Assembly: GCA_012845835.1 (NCBI GenBank)
Contig: JABAKD010000036.1
Span: 930,001 to 994,000, forward strand
DNA from: Undaria pinnatifida
Lineage: Eukaryota; Sar; Phaeophyceae; Laminariales; Alariaceae
DNA: 64,000 bases
Direction: 5' to 3'
A program made the translations under genes and the position numbers. Positions 32,970 to 44,300 of this stretch are shown here, in pieces; the stretch's first letter is position 1; the number at the start of each line of letters is the position of its first letter. The notes below the pieces were generated by a model, which was not told the DNA's origin, searched no databases, and saw only the letters and a list, made by a program, of their open reading frames with translations.

Positions 32970-35230
32970 TGCGCTTTTTTAAATTTTGGCTATTATAACG
33001 ACTATTTCTATTCCCCCGTTACCGACAGTTCTCAAAAGATAATTTACGTTTTACGCAAATTTGCTGCTGATATGTAAATTTGAAAGGCAAATTACACAGA
33101 GCCAAAAAAATATACATAGAGCCGAATTAGACAACGACCACGTTATACGGTTGGTCAACGTCTCCCCGACCCTTTAATCACCTCTGTGGTTGGTCAAGTA
33201 CACCCGACAAGTATTGTGTAGGCGCTGGGAAAACATGGCAAGAAAGTACGCTGGCGTGTGACTCATTGCCGCGCAGCATCGCTTGACCTTCGTGCAAGAC
33301 GGTGCGTGCCGACACGGCCCTCGTCTGCGTGATAAGCGTTCGGCCGAGCTATGCTATGGTGCGGGGGAGGGCTGGTGATGTGGCGGTGGCGGATTCCCTG
33401 CTCGTTTGTGCATTTTTTGTTCGTTGACCTTGCCGTTTGCGGGACCCATCGCAGCATCACAGCTAGCAGCAGCAGCAGCAGCAGCAGCCAGCAAACCGCA
33501 GCAGCAGCATGTGCTGCAGCTCTGTACATAATTGTGGCTGCCAGCAGATAGATGACCTCGGCCCGCTCCGACGAGAGACGGACAGGAAAAGTAAGAGAGC
33601 AAGCTGTGGTTGCCGGGTATAGCTACTCTGAGTATCAGAGACTCCCCCGTCTTTCTGCCTAGTGCTTCTTCTGCTGCATCTGTCTGTGCTCATCGTGTGT
33701 GTGCTGTAGTGTGTCTGAAGCCGCATTTTTGCCGTGAGCTTATATGATCGTAACCATGCTACCCGGTATAAAAAAATACGAGTACTCGCGTACGTACGTA
33801 CAGCTCAAGACCTTGCACAGCCTCTTGCTGCGCTGTTTCTGACGACATTTTTCTTCCTTGGTCACTATATGCTGGGACGAGAGCGGCAGGGCGTGGGGAA
33901 ACGGGGAAACGCAGGCCGTGCGGAGAAGGTTTACCGTACTCTGCTATGTACGTTGCTGTGCTGCGGTCGGGTTCGGCGCCTCTGGAGGGCTCGCCTTATC
34001 AACTCACACACTCAGGAACACAACAACGGCAGCAACGATGTTTTCGGTACACAACGCAATTTTCGAGATTGGTCCTCGCAACAGATAGCGTCTGTAAATC
34101 GTTTCAAATCGAACGACCTTCGGTTCGCTTTTCGCGGAGATGTTAATTTCAAATCAAATTTCAAAATTTCTGTAGAGCTAGACGGAATAACTTCATTTTC
34201 AGTTATTACTACCGACGGGTATGCCATGTTCAAATTTCGATATGCGCTAAAACCCTATTATCGGCTTTTCATTAGCATCGGTCTGAGCAAAGACCTAGAC
34301 CTGCCCCTCTTGGCCTAGAGGCTGGCCTATACCAGTTCAGGAGCCTTTTAAAGAGATCGCAACATCACGCGTGATCAACTTGTATCCCCGGATCTCCATT
34401 AAGTGTCAATAAGAACGAGTGGAAACCCCTGGTACCATAAGATCCATTCTACTCAACTCATCGGATCTTCAACGGTCAATCACCGCACAAAAGGTCAGCT
34501 ATCATCAATTATCACCGATCATGCTCACTCTCTGGTGCTCTACTGTCCACAATGCCCCCAAAGCCAGTGGCTACTTAAAGTAGATATACCAACGGGCTTT
34601 GATCAAAAGTAAGCACCAGCAGCAGCTGCATAACATCAAAGAACCAAAATGCTGTTTGCGAAAAGATAAACGACCATATCCGACGATACCGTATCCAGTG
34701 GTTACTGTTCCTATTTTAACGTTACCTGGTATAGTACACCCGCTCAACCTCGAGTGCAATAAATCACGCAACTGCCCCACGATCACGGATCATGAAGCAC
34801 TTATATATATACAAATTATTTTTTCATATACGACAACTCGAAAGCATGTAAGTCGCACGGAAACCCGAATAATACCCGCCGACCAAGAACCCTTTAGCGA
34901 CTACACGAATATTATCATACGCTTTCGTCTACACATAATATCCACAAACTCGCATGCAGTCAGCGAATCAGTACCGAATCAGTACCGTCAATAATTCGTA
35001 GACAGCCTCCTTTTATGTTCACATAATACATCAAAATAATTCTCTTCAGCTTCAAGCGTGGTTGTACACGCTTCCTTGTATGCAATTTGTTGACATCAAA
35101 CGAACACGCAGCACGCGTTCCGCAAGACTCGCTCTTTAGTAGACACGGGCCAGCAGCGATACACGATCACACTCACTGTACTACGACATAACAAGGCAAC
35201 CGTCGGCATGCGCCCAAAACCATACGACAA
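32970..35230. other. Unassigned region with a CAG/GCA microsatellite
   Basis: No gene recognised. A (GCA)n tract at about 33464-33510 generates alanine-, serine- and leucine-rich spurious frames on both strands. A 194-codon frame at 33734-34318 has no recognisable motif, and two other frames overlap it. Confidence 0.35.
33464..33510. repeat. CAG/GCA trinucleotide repeat
   Basis: Eight or so GCA units, then an interrupted second tract (CCGCAGCAGCAGCATG). It explains the polyalanine and polyleucine runs in all overlapping frames. Confidence 0.85.
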
Positions 35231-35237
35231 CACCAAT

Positions 35238-35359
35238 CGTTGGGCTGCGAAAGCAACTGAGTTAAATCGACACACGACGCGTATGAAAATACGTGAAAGT
35301 GTGGTGAGCTAAAGCTTTATTTTTCCCCATCCGCCGTTTTGGAAAAAAAAAAAAAAAAA
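35238..35359 (+). mobile_element. Short retroposed RNA with poly(A), family P, copy 2
   Basis: Near-identical to 19193-19313. It ends in a ~17-nt A run (35343-35359) and is bracketed by AACACCAAT at 35229-35237 and 35363-35371, a 9-bp target-site duplication. Poly(A) plus target duplication shows mobilisation by LINE-type reverse transcription. The high similarity suggests recent activity. Confidence 0.85.
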
Positions 35360-35371
35360 GATAACACCAAT

Positions 35372-36830
35372 GGTCCTCCATAAATGAAAATGGTCCTACA
35401 GAAATGACACGGCAGTAACATGCGGAAGACACAAATATCTACTCGTACATACCTAGTACACAGCAAGAAAATGTGTACTGCTGTATAGCAAACTTGAACA
35501 TCGGGTTATGTTGCCTGTTGGTCGGGCCCTAAACAGTTGCCTTCTACAGTACTGGAAAGTGTCCTTAGTTTTTCGATAGGAATACATCAGAATGCACACA
35601 GTGATAAATACTCTCATATTGCTCCACCCACCCTGTTCATTAGAACCAACACGAGTTTGCCGAAGAAAACACGCCAATCTGTCAAACGCAATCAACGAAT
35701 TGTTTAGTTTTTTCGCACGGTGCAGAGCACACTTTTTGCATACATCCATCTGCAAACACCAAAAAACCTCACGCTCTAGCTTCAATCATTCGGTGAAAAC
35801 GCCACGCTAATACACATGTACGAAATATGTGAGTAAGCTTCGAACGCAAATTACGGTTTCATACGGTTTGCAACACGAACGCCTTCAGGTTGACTCGTCC
35901 ATATGCAGGGGGGACAGCACGTGCACCAGATTCTTTTCGGCAAGACGTGGACGTCTTTGTTGTCGTGGAGAGGCCATCAGCATACACACGCGCAATCAAA
36001 ACCCTCCTTTCAATAAACCTTCAGCAGCTACGACGAGATTCTCCCTCGGTGCAGAGGCACATACAGCGTGTACTTGCAGCATGTTGCATTCATATTCCGC
36101 AAAAATATTCTTCTGCTATCGCAACACACATGCACTCAACCCGCGTTGTGCACTCAACCCGCGTTGTGCACCACCCCGCGTTGGCACGATTCGTAAAAGC
36201 ACGCGTTGTATTATGCCGCATACTGCTGTATGGACAATCAGCATGACACACACTAAGCCGTGGTAGAGTTTTAACAAGCGAAGCACGCAGCCCACGTGCC
36301 CCTATGAATTAAAGGCACGACGCGCGATAAAGCCCGCGACAAATACAGCAGTGATAAAAACAAGTCAAACTCACACCTTGCAACGCAAGAAACGCATGGG
36401 CTCCACGGTGGAAGTCAAGTCGGCGCATACTAACCCTAAGCCTTCGCAAAAACAAGAGCCAAGCTCTCAGCGCCTGGCGGCATTCAAGGTAATCAACCAC
36501 ACCGTTTCAGCAGTACTCCATCTCCTCCTATTGTGAAATGCAGAGCAGAGCGGCCTTTTCGAACGACTATATACACATGTGCTCTCCTTACTCCTCACTC
36601 CCCCGCCCGAAGTGGATATCCTCCAGATTAAGTAGACCACCTGCAGGGGAGATTGAAGGCATCTCGCCGCGTTTGGTACAATCACATGCTTCGCATGTGA
36701 TGCCGCGCCTCCCCCCTCGGTACGTGCGACAAGACAGAACAAGTCGGCAGCGCTGAACCACCAAATTCCGGTATCTTCATCTCGCCAGCATCTCCCGGAA
36801 AGCGTTGCGCCCTCGTCATCGGCGGTTATG
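35372..36830. other. Unassigned region
   Basis: No gene or mobile element recognised. A short 18-bp tandem (CACTCAACCCGCGTTGTG twice near 36131-36166, then a degenerate third) is the only repeat. Confidence 0.35.
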
Positions 36831-36989
36831 TCTTTGCTGCCCGAGCTAAACCATCAGCGGACAAAAACCCGCCCATGCTGCGGGGCCTCAGGACCATTTC
36901 CCAGAACCATACTGGCCAACCCGATTCGAACCTCACCAATACCGCATGTGGAGCCTGCTGCTGCACCCTTTCCACGCCGGGAGTGGTGC

Positions 36990-37761
36990 TGGATCATCGC
37001 CTCTATCGGCCTCTCGTACGACCACAACATACCTCTTTGTTTTATTTGGCTCAAGAATTGTGGTTTGATTTTTACGCAGTGAAATAATGCCTGCGAAGAC
37101 TTAACGAGGCAACAATGGGTTACTATTGTCCCAGACAAACAAATACCTCGGGCTGACCCGCTTCGTCCTTTACGTCTTGTCTCGTTACCCGGGAAAACAT
37201 TACAACTGGTCGCGCCATACTTAACACGTCCTGCGCTCGCGCATACTGCTTTGACCTTGGCCAATCCTGCTCTAATGTGTCTCGGATGGCATCTACCCTC
37301 TCTTTGGTGATCGATATCCGCATAGTGTGCGTGTTGATGGTAAAGCCGAGTGCGTCTACGATTGAATCCCAATCAGTGCTCTCCTTTGGTGCTAGTATTG
37401 GCACTTCGTCTTTCTCTTCTGATCCGAATAGTCTTAAGTGATCCGAGGCGAGGGAAGCCGAAGCTACAAGCGCCGTTTGATCGAATGAGTTGACCTGTAC
37501 GCTAGCCATGGTAAAGTCGTCAACATAAACAGATGTAAAGAAGGGCTCATTGGGTCCTCCCTTTTGGATTGCGGTCACTTTCACTCCAGGCGAGATTTAA
37601 GTGGGTTTCCCGGTTTCCCACTGGTCTACAATTTTGACATGCGACATCATTGCTTTTCCTTCAGGTAAAATTAGCGCACTCTCTACAGTGGTATTACAGT
37701 GAGCGTGTTGGGCAGCTGAGGCCATGAGACCCCAGCAATGGGTGAACCGCTCATCCAAAAG
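36990..37761 (-). pseudogene. DIRS-like element, reverse transcriptase part (left of the copia insertion)
   Basis: Minus-strand frames carry a palm motif YVDDFTMASVQ (about 37500-37535), preceded by GGPNEPFFTS and followed by ILAPKESTDW and ALGFTINTHTMRIS. This segment order is typical of DIRS-group reverse transcriptases. The upstream piece with HCNTTVESALILPEGKAMMS (37597-37760) is one frame away. A non-coding terminal block (37030-37190) matches 49190-49370 and 31110-31280. The element is cut at 37761 by the copia LTR and resumes at 43925. Confidence 0.8.
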
Positions 37762-37982
37762 TGTGTTAGTAGAGTCCAAGCCTCGATGCCCTGACCGCCT
37801 CGCGGTCTGACGAGTGTTCTTATATTCGTTGTATTAGAGGACAGAGAGGAGAGAAGAGGAGCAGAGAGCGGAGTGCTGGAGCTCTCCTCTCATGAGAAAA
37901 AATGCATAAAAAACGCCTACGAATATATACGCAACCCTCCACAACTTTTGTAAACGTCGTGCTGTGACGATTCAAACTAACA
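37762..37982 (-). repeat. Copia 3' LTR
   Basis: A 221-bp sequence aligned with 43708-43924. On the minus strand it starts TGTTAGTTTG and ends CTACTAACACA, so it has TG...CA ends. A purine-rich tract (AGCCAGGGAGGG) lies directly upstream on the minus strand and marks the polypurine tract. Confidence 0.9.
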
Positions 37983-38300
37983 CCCTCCCTGGCTCTTCAC
38001 AGTAGTGACGAGACCAAACGGGGATCCAAAACAACCAGCTAGGACCAAAGAACAGCTAACAACAGTCCCGCAGGAGGAAACCCGGCCACCGGGTCAAAAT
38101 CCCCTAAATGTCATACATCATCCAAACCATTGCGATTGTAACAATGGCCGCATTCAAACGATGACCATAGCTAGAAACTAAAGTGCCAAGTAGCGCCCTA
38201 CTCACCCATGCCCCTCAAAGTAGCGTGGGGTGGCGGCCCGTCAAATTTTTATTCCTGGCATGACTCGAACATGGTACTCATCGAGTAATGTTCACACCCC

Positions 38301-38957
38301 TTACTCATCCTCCAACGGTAAGTTCAACAAAAACTTACGGTGATATTTAAAAGGGGTCGCAGCAAGGGATTTCGTCAAAATATCCGCGTGCTACTTGTCC
38401 AAAGCTACGAATTGAATGTTAATCTTCTTGGTACGAAGTAACTCTCGGACGAAATGGAACCGCACATCTATGTGCATGCTCCGCGCAGAACTACGAGGGT
38501 TCTCAGCCAGTACTATGGCCCCCTGATTGTCTTCAAAAACTCGGACACACGATCCGGTTGGCTCTGGACAAGTAAAAGATAATATTGCTCCCGTAAACAG
38601 AGCTTCTTTCATCCCTTCACCCAGGGCTACATACTCTGCTTCTGCTGTAGACAACGTAACGCACCTCTGCGTGCTACTTGGCCAACTGACGGCAGCACCA
38701 CCCAAGGTAATTACCGTCCCCGCCACTGAGCGCCCGTCATCCGACTTATCAGCGTAGTCAGCATCGCTATACGCAGTCAGATCAAATTCCGAACGCGTTC
38801 TAAAAGTCAAGCCTGTACCCCTTGTCCCGTGGAGGTGTGCCATCGTCTTCAGAACTGCTTTCCAGTGCCTGTCGATGGGGTTATGACAATGGCGCGCTAC
38901 AGTACGCACCGCGTTCGAGATGTCTGGCCGCGTCATGGTCGGCAGCCACACACCCAT
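38301..38957 (-). pseudogene. Copia RNase H domain
   Basis: A long open frame with the canonical copia RNase H signatures: MTRPDISNAV, YSDADYADKSDDGRS, CVTLSTAEAEYVALGEG, EDNQGAI and the SMHIDVRFHFVRE region. A TAG interrupts it after VALDK near 38388; the frame then continues through HADILTKSLAATPFKYHRKF to a TAA at 38301-38303, the natural end of pol. Catalytic acidic residues are kept. It degrades the RNA strand of the hybrid during reverse transcription. Confidence 0.88.
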
Positions 38958-39117
38958 AGCCTCCCTGTACGGTCAGTTTCTCTTTGGTTCGCCCTCTTTT
39001 GGATCTAGTTCAACGCCACGGGTCGCGGGGATGTCAGAGGACGAGTTCACACCAGAACGTTTCAGCATACTTTCAACGAAAGCCTTCTGCGTGATCTCTA
39101 ACGTGCCCAATTCCCAG

Positions 39118-40041
39118 TTACGCTTGAAAGCAAAACCAGTATACCATGTTAACTCGCCTTTGGAGTAGCTTTTTCAAATAAGCGTTGGTTACAAGATTAC
39201 TCGCGGGACACTTGTTATTTAATGCGGCATGGAAGTCTCTGCATGCCTCGTTCGATCCTGCAATCACAATGTCATCTACATGAACGGCCATAATCAGTTC
39301 TATCTTGCCATTCACAACGATGCGGAAAACACAAGGATCAGTCCTACTCTGCTCCATGCCGAATTCTACCACGGTCTCTACCAGTAGTCCGGCCCACTGC
39401 CGTCTACTCTGTTTTAGACCATATATATAGTGATCTGTTGAGGCAAACAATCTTCCCTGACATGTCACCGCACCCATCTGGTAGTTTCATGTATACCTTG
39501 GCGTCGAGTTTCGCGCGGACAAAAGCTTGTGCCATGTCTCAATGGAAAATCTTCAGACCTTGCGCCAGAATTTAAATTGACGCTGACGACGGGGTTGGTG
39601 CAAACGTTCGAAAGTAATCTACGTCTTGCACCTGGCTAAAGTCCTTCAGCCACAAGTCTTGCTTTCGTCTTCACTATGATACCATCCTTGTCAGTCTTGT
39701 ACGAGAATGCACATTTTGCACCTACAGGTTTCCGCCCTCGCGGCGGAGTCACAGCTTCGTATATACCGGTCGTTTTGTGACCGTCCAACTCAGTTTTCAT
39801 GGCCTTACGCCACGCCGCCTTGTATGGGGAACGCTCTACATGTGCCACGGATTGCCGGGGTGGTTTTACATCGTGTGGAAAACCACTCGGCATGCACACG
39901 TTTGACTCCCCTTTCTTCTACAGCAGGTCCTCCAGCCATCATGGCCATTGCGTCCTCCGTCGTCCAGGATGTATTCACCACCAGCAAACTCCCAAACTCC
40001 GTCCACTTTTGCACTACCGCAGACATCGGATCTTCCACCAC
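39118..40041 (-). pseudogene. Copia reverse transcriptase domain
   Basis: Two pieces in different frames. The upstream piece (39636-39899) has AWRKAMKTELDGH, GRKPVGAKCAFSYKTDKDG and KTKARLVAEG, the N-terminal fingers. The downstream piece (39118-39477) has YGLKQSRRQWA, DPCVFRI and the palm motif AVHVDDIVIAGS. The link between them (39480-39635) is frameshifted. Palm aspartates are retained, but no continuous protein can be made. Confidence 0.85.
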
Positions 40042-40142
40042 ACGCTGACGTTGAGCAGATTCATCCTACAGGCGTTGGCTCTGACCCTGGGTCCGGCCTA
40101 TTACTGTCGGAGGTAGCTGTCCTCAGCTACTGAGCTCGTGAG

Positions 40143-40834
40143 CTACCCTCCCCGACTGGACCGCCGGGAGATCTTCGCCGTTCCCTTGGTCAGGGCAGGA
40201 GGCTGCTGATGCGCCTGAGTCGTTTCCGGCCCTTTCTGCCTACGAAGGAGGCGTCCACCGCGCCCTCTTGAGACGAATCCATCGTCTCGACTGTTTCGGC
40301 CCTCCCTGCCGGGACCGAGGAGGCGTTTACCGCGCCCCCTTGAGACAAATCCGTCGTCTCGACTGTCTCGGCCCTCCCTGCCGGGACCGAGGAGGCGTCT
40401 ATCGCGCCCCCTTGAGACGAGTCCATCGTCTCGTCTGTTCCGTCGCCAACAACGCCGGCGACAGGTGCCTCCTGTGAGCGCTCCTGCAATCACGCGAGCA
40501 GATCTGCAGCATTGCCGGCAGCAGGTGTCTCCTGTGAGCGCTCCCGCAAGAACGCGTCCAGATCAAACCCCAACGTCACGTCGAGGTCGGTCAGTCGAGC
40601 CAGACCTTCGTCCTGCTCGTCATCACCCCCCCTCACCTCGGTCTGAGGTGCTCTCGTCGCGGCCTCGGACCCCCCTTCTTCCTGAGACAGGGAGTTGTGC
40701 ATCTGGGCAGGTACAGGTGGTGAAAGCGACACGCGTTGCCAGGTGACATGACGCGTGATAAGCAGAGTACGGTGTTTGGTCAGCACTCGTACGGCGTCTC
40801 GGGGGTGGCAGGCGCAGGGCCCAGGTAAAAACAC
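40143..40834 (-). pseudogene. Copia integrase-RT linker with 72-bp minisatellite
   Basis: Begins with PRDAVRVLTKHRTLLITRHV, the conserved segment that follows the copia integrase core, and continues as an acidic linker. Within it (about 40250-40460) a 72-bp unit is repeated about three times (CCCTCCCTGCCGGGACCGAG at 40300 and 40372), giving 24-residue repeats of the type SQGGAVxASSVPAGRAE. Confidence 0.75.
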
Positions 40835-40859
40835 TTCTGTGCTTTCTCGCCTGAGACTT

Positions 40860-41690
40860 GTTTTCCTTCTTCACCTTGCAGTAACCAGGCTTGAGGAAAG
40901 GTAGAAGCACTACCGGATGGGGTACCCTACCACATCTCGTACGCCGACTTGTTTGCGGGTTGAGCGGACATTGCCTTGCGGTTCAAAGCATCGCATGCAC
41001 AGTGCGACGCTTCAGCCCACAACGATTCAGTTGCCGGCAATTGCACTCCAGGAAAAATCTCACGAGCCTGGATTCGACCCACTATTGCGGCCGTCTCGAT
41101 CAAACCTAGCGCGCGCTCGACTACCTCATTGGATTGGGGACTGTCGGCCGTGATGAATTCTTGCGTAATCGCGATCTACATAGATCGCCAAACTTCCCCC
41201 GGCAAAATTCACCGCCCCCATCGGATCGGACGGTCACCACCTGTGAAAGGACACCATCTGCACGCAAGTATCCGAGAGGAGCTGCTTGAACGTTTCCGCG
41301 CCGTCCGATTCGTGGCGCATAAAGTACACCGACGTATACCGTGAAAAATCGTCGCGCACGATGAGAGTATAACGCTTTCCCCCGTGAGAGTCTACCACCG
41401 TAGGCCCACTCAAATCCACAGAAACCCTCCCGAACTTCTTATCTGCCGGAGTGTGTGTGGACTGCTTGATACCTCGGCAGTGACCCTTTGCCATGGAGCA
41501 CCCTTTGCACTCCAGCAGCTTTCCCTCGAGAAAGATCCCTTGCTGATCCGCGGTCTTGCGAAGCAGTGCCTCGTGGGAGTGTCCGCCCGCGCAGTGGTAG
41601 TCGTTTATGTCGACAACGGGCTTGTTTGGCAGTTTTCCTGGGGCGAGTACAGCACAGGCACCTCCCCTAGTGCTGCAGTCGACCCGTTAG
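40860..41690 (-). pseudogene. Copia integrase
   Basis: The zinc-binding N-terminal region reads DYHCAGGHSHEALL...LECKGCSMAKG (an HHCC module), followed by FGRVSVDLSGP with the first catalytic Asp and YTLIVRDDFSRYTSVYFM. The frame breaks at a stop near 41234. The rest of the core is scattered over shifted frames down to about 40860, so the second Asp and the Glu cannot be read in one frame. Confidence 0.82.
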
Positions 41691-41706
41691 CCGTGAAGGC
41701 TGTATA

Positions 41707-42006
41707 GGTTGCCCCGGTGGCGTATCAGGTTATCCTCGAGCAAGGTATAGGTCAGTTTCGTGACTTCGAGCTCCGCCGAGTGCATACTCGTATGAATTCG
41801 CTGGAACTTTTTCTTGTGCACAAATTGACTTGCGGAAAGCGCGAGAGCGCGAGTTAGCAACACTCGAAGAAAAATCGACGAGCAGTGGGATTGCTGAACC
41901 CTACGCGAGATAAAAATTGAAGGCAAGAACCGGGAGGAAGAAGGGACGACACCTGTGACCACGGCTTGTCCAGAAGCTGAAAAGTAAAAGTGTGAGAAAA
42001 AAAAAG
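41707..42006 (+). mobile_element. SINE S2 inserted in the copia element
   Basis: Same head (GCCCCGGTGGCGTATCAGG, then CTTCGAGCTCCGCCGAG), body (TTGACTTGCGGAAAGCGCGA, AAATCGACGAGCAGTGGG) and A-rich end (41997-42005) as 18006-18312. It splits the copia reading frame between the protease region and the integrase zinc module and lies antisense to it. No clear target duplication. Confidence 0.85.
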
Positions 42007-42009
42007 GAT

Positions 42010-42564
42010 GCCTGTCAAGTGAAACACGATCGAACGCTCAGACTTAAGTTTCACTACAATCCCTGCGGGACGTACTTCAAAAGTGTGACCATTCTTCACC
42101 AGAGTAGGTAGGGAAAATAAATGGTATCGGAGGTCTGGCACGTGCGCAATATTCGTCAGCGTTACTTGTACGAGAGCGTTTCCGGATCGAAAGACCGTGC
42201 GGTTTGAGCCGTCAGCAATGCGCGGTTTCAAATTTCACTCTCTGTAGTTGATCATGCCATCTGCGGAAGGCGTCATGTGAGTAGACGCTCCACTATCGCA
42301 AAGCCAGGCCTCATCCCCTACCTGCCAAGCCGACTCCCCTTCCCCCGTTCTGCCCGAAACATTACTGCAGTTGCCTGACTCTCCGGCCTTGAAAGCTGAA
42401 CCCTCGACCGTATTATCATCAGCATCGTCGTCCGACGCCGTCAGCACAGCTTCCTCTTTTGACGTGGGGCAGACACCAGCAACGTGCCCTCGTCCGTGGC
42501 ATCTGCTGCATAGCTCCTCCGTGCAGTCGATCCTCCATAACCCTTCTTGCCACACCTGTGGCAT
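42010..42564 (-). pseudogene. Copia nucleocapsid end and aspartic protease
   Basis: A CCHC zinc knuckle (CSRCHGRGHVAGVC, about 42465-42510) follows a degraded first knuckle (CHRCGKKG). The protease active site is WLCDSGASTHMT (about 42265-42305), so the catalytic D-S-G is intact. An in-frame TGA lies after INYRE (about 42236), then NLKPRIADGSNRT and AHVPDLRYHLFSLPTLVKNG continue in the same frame. The S2 insertion ends it at about 42006. Confidence 0.88.
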
Positions 42565-42636
42565 CTCACCTCGGAGGTAACACCATCGGTGGCTTTGTCG
42601 CTGCTGCCATCACCGCCGGCAGCCACGGCTGAGCCA

Positions 42637-43699
42637 TCACCGTCCTCGTTGGTGCCTTAACCGCCGTGTCCCTTGCCGTCTCCGACGTCCACCTTTTCCT
42701 TTACCGCGGCCTCCACCTTTCCTGTGGACACGGCCGCCGGCCCCTTTTCTGTGGTCACCATCGCCGCCGCCGGCAAACGTAGCATGGACGGCAAGGCCAG
42801 CATTGAAACTCTTTTTTCTGCTTCCAGAAAGTCGGTAATGTTGTTCTCGTACAGCCTTGATAATGTCATCGCGGCCGATACTGTCACGACATGCAAGGTT
42901 CCTTGCCTCCACCTCGTATTCGGCAGGCAGCGTCAATGAAAATTGTGTACAGCATGTGTTCATCGAGGGTTATTCCTGCTGTGCGCATTTCTGCGGCAAG
43001 ATCTTCGATCCTGCCCATTTTCTCGCGAGGGTTACTCCGTGGCGCTATCTTAGAACTATGGAGGCGGCGGGAGAAGTCGAATCTGGCCCCCGTCGTTTGA
43101 GGGCCGTACCACGCGAGGTTTGAGAGCTAGTAGTCTAGACAGAGGCTATCACATCCTATTTTCAACTAACCGCTGGGGTATGACCCCCATTCTCCAGCCC
43201 CCCTTGGCTGATCTGGCTGACCCCTTGCTGGGCCAACTTCAACCGGAACAGCGGCTCCCCTGCGTCCCGTCACTCCAACACTGCGCAAGCCATCCTCACG
43301 AAAAGTCGTCTCTCTTGCTGTTGTTGTATATCCTCGCGCTCCGCCTCTAGCGGTAGCAGCACCAGCAGCAGGAATTTGTCGTGCCGCAGCAGTGGGTTCA
43401 GCCCCTTGTTGGCTACCTCTTTCAGCAGCGCTGTCCTCAGCGCCGTTCCCCCTCACAGCAGTGGGTTCAGCTCCTCGCCGGCTGGGCCTTATAACAGCGC
43501 TGCTCTCAGCGCTGCTGGACTCAGACGGGCCGTTGTTCCTCATGAGCTCGGCCATCATCTCCCTCATATCGTGCATCATCGATGCTTGCCTCTTCTCTAT
43601 CACCAACTGAATCTCATTCCTCAGCTGCTGAATCTCATCCGAGGAGTCTTCTCTTGTGCAGACATCTCTGGCTCCTGGTACCAGTACTCCTACGTTCAA
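42637..43699 (-). pseudogene. Copia gag region
   Basis: The upstream frame (43166-43699) starts close to the LTR and has a coiled-coil-like segment (EIQQLRNEIQLVIEKRQ) followed by Ala/Gly/Arg-rich sequence. The downstream frame (42637-42963) has FSLTLPAEYEVEARNL and GRDDIIKAVREQHYRLSGS, a typical copia capsid C-terminal signature, then a Gly/Lys/Arg-rich tail before the zinc knuckles. The part between (42965-43165) is frameshifted. Confidence 0.78.
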
Positions 43700-43707
43700 G
43701 TCACTAG

Positions 43708-43924
43708 TGTGTTCGTAGAGTCTAAGCCTGGATGCCTGACCGCCTCGCGGTCTGATGAGTGTTCTTATATTCGTTGTATTAGAGGACAGAGAGGAGAGCA
43801 GGAGCAGAGAGTGGAGGGCTGGAGCTCTCCTCTCGTAAAAAAAATTGAATAAAAACGCCTACGAATATATACGCAACCCTCTACAACTTTTGTAACCGGT
43901 GTGCTGTGACGATCCAAACTTACA
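43708..43924 (-). repeat. Copia 5' LTR
   Basis: A 217-bp sequence matching 37762-37982 with scattered substitutions and small indels. On the minus strand it begins TGTAAGTTTGGATC and ends ACGAACACA. A possible primer site TGGTACCAGGAGCC lies ~20 bp inside, not directly at the LTR, so I do not assign it firmly. Confidence 0.9.
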
Positions 43925-44300
43925 ATGTAGGCCTAAATAAAACCTGATACCAAAATACCACCTATCATGTAGCAAAAGTTACGTGCCTGCTGGGGTGTTA
44001 CTCTCACATTCTTAAACGCATCTGTTACATCTGCCTTTGCCAACAAAAATCGTTTTTGAGGGGACCTTATTCAGATATCGGTTAGCGCCTGTAATAGTGT
44101 TCGGAGGGCTTGCCCGCAGAAGCATTTCGACGCTTCTTTCTTATGTTTATCTTTGTTTAATCCTGCCTTCTCTCCTCCGGCTTCTTGGACGTCAAAAGAG
44201 TAGTCGCTGATAATTGTTACTTTCTGTGTATCACTGCACCACGGGGTGCCACACGTAACGGGTGGACATAGCAGGAAAGCAGCCTATTGGCGGATCTGCT
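43925..44300 (-). pseudogene. DIRS-like reverse transcriptase part (right of the copia insertion)
   Basis: Aligns with 51975-52290 (GCTGGGGTGTTACTCTCACATTC, TTTTTGAGGG(G/A)ACCTT, TTTAGCGCCTGTAATAGTGTT). The sequence codes for the RT fingers/palm start on the minus strand. It is the continuation of 36990-37761 across the copia insertion. Confidence 0.8.

Larger units (their letters stand above)
37762..43924 (-). mobile_element. Ty1/copia LTR retrotransposon, degraded, nested in a DIRS element
   Basis: About 6.2 kb between two LTRs. On the minus strand the order is gag, zinc knuckles, protease, integrase, reverse transcriptase, RNase H, which is the copia (Pseudoviridae-type) order. Each domain is recognisable but split by stops and frameshifts, so the element is inactive. 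It interrupts a DIRS reverse transcriptase whose halves lie on both sides. No matching 5-bp target duplication is seen (AAAAG against ATGTA). An S2 SINE has inserted within it. Confidence 0.9.

Noticed and set aside
33734-34318. 194-codon frame as a host gene
   Set aside because: No motif, several competing frames on both strands, and no conserved context; most likely chance.
43660-43700. Copia primer-binding site TGGTACCAGGAGCC
   Set aside because: It resembles an initiator-Met-type site but lies about 20 bp inside the LTR edge and not at it, and no tRNA sequence is available to test it.
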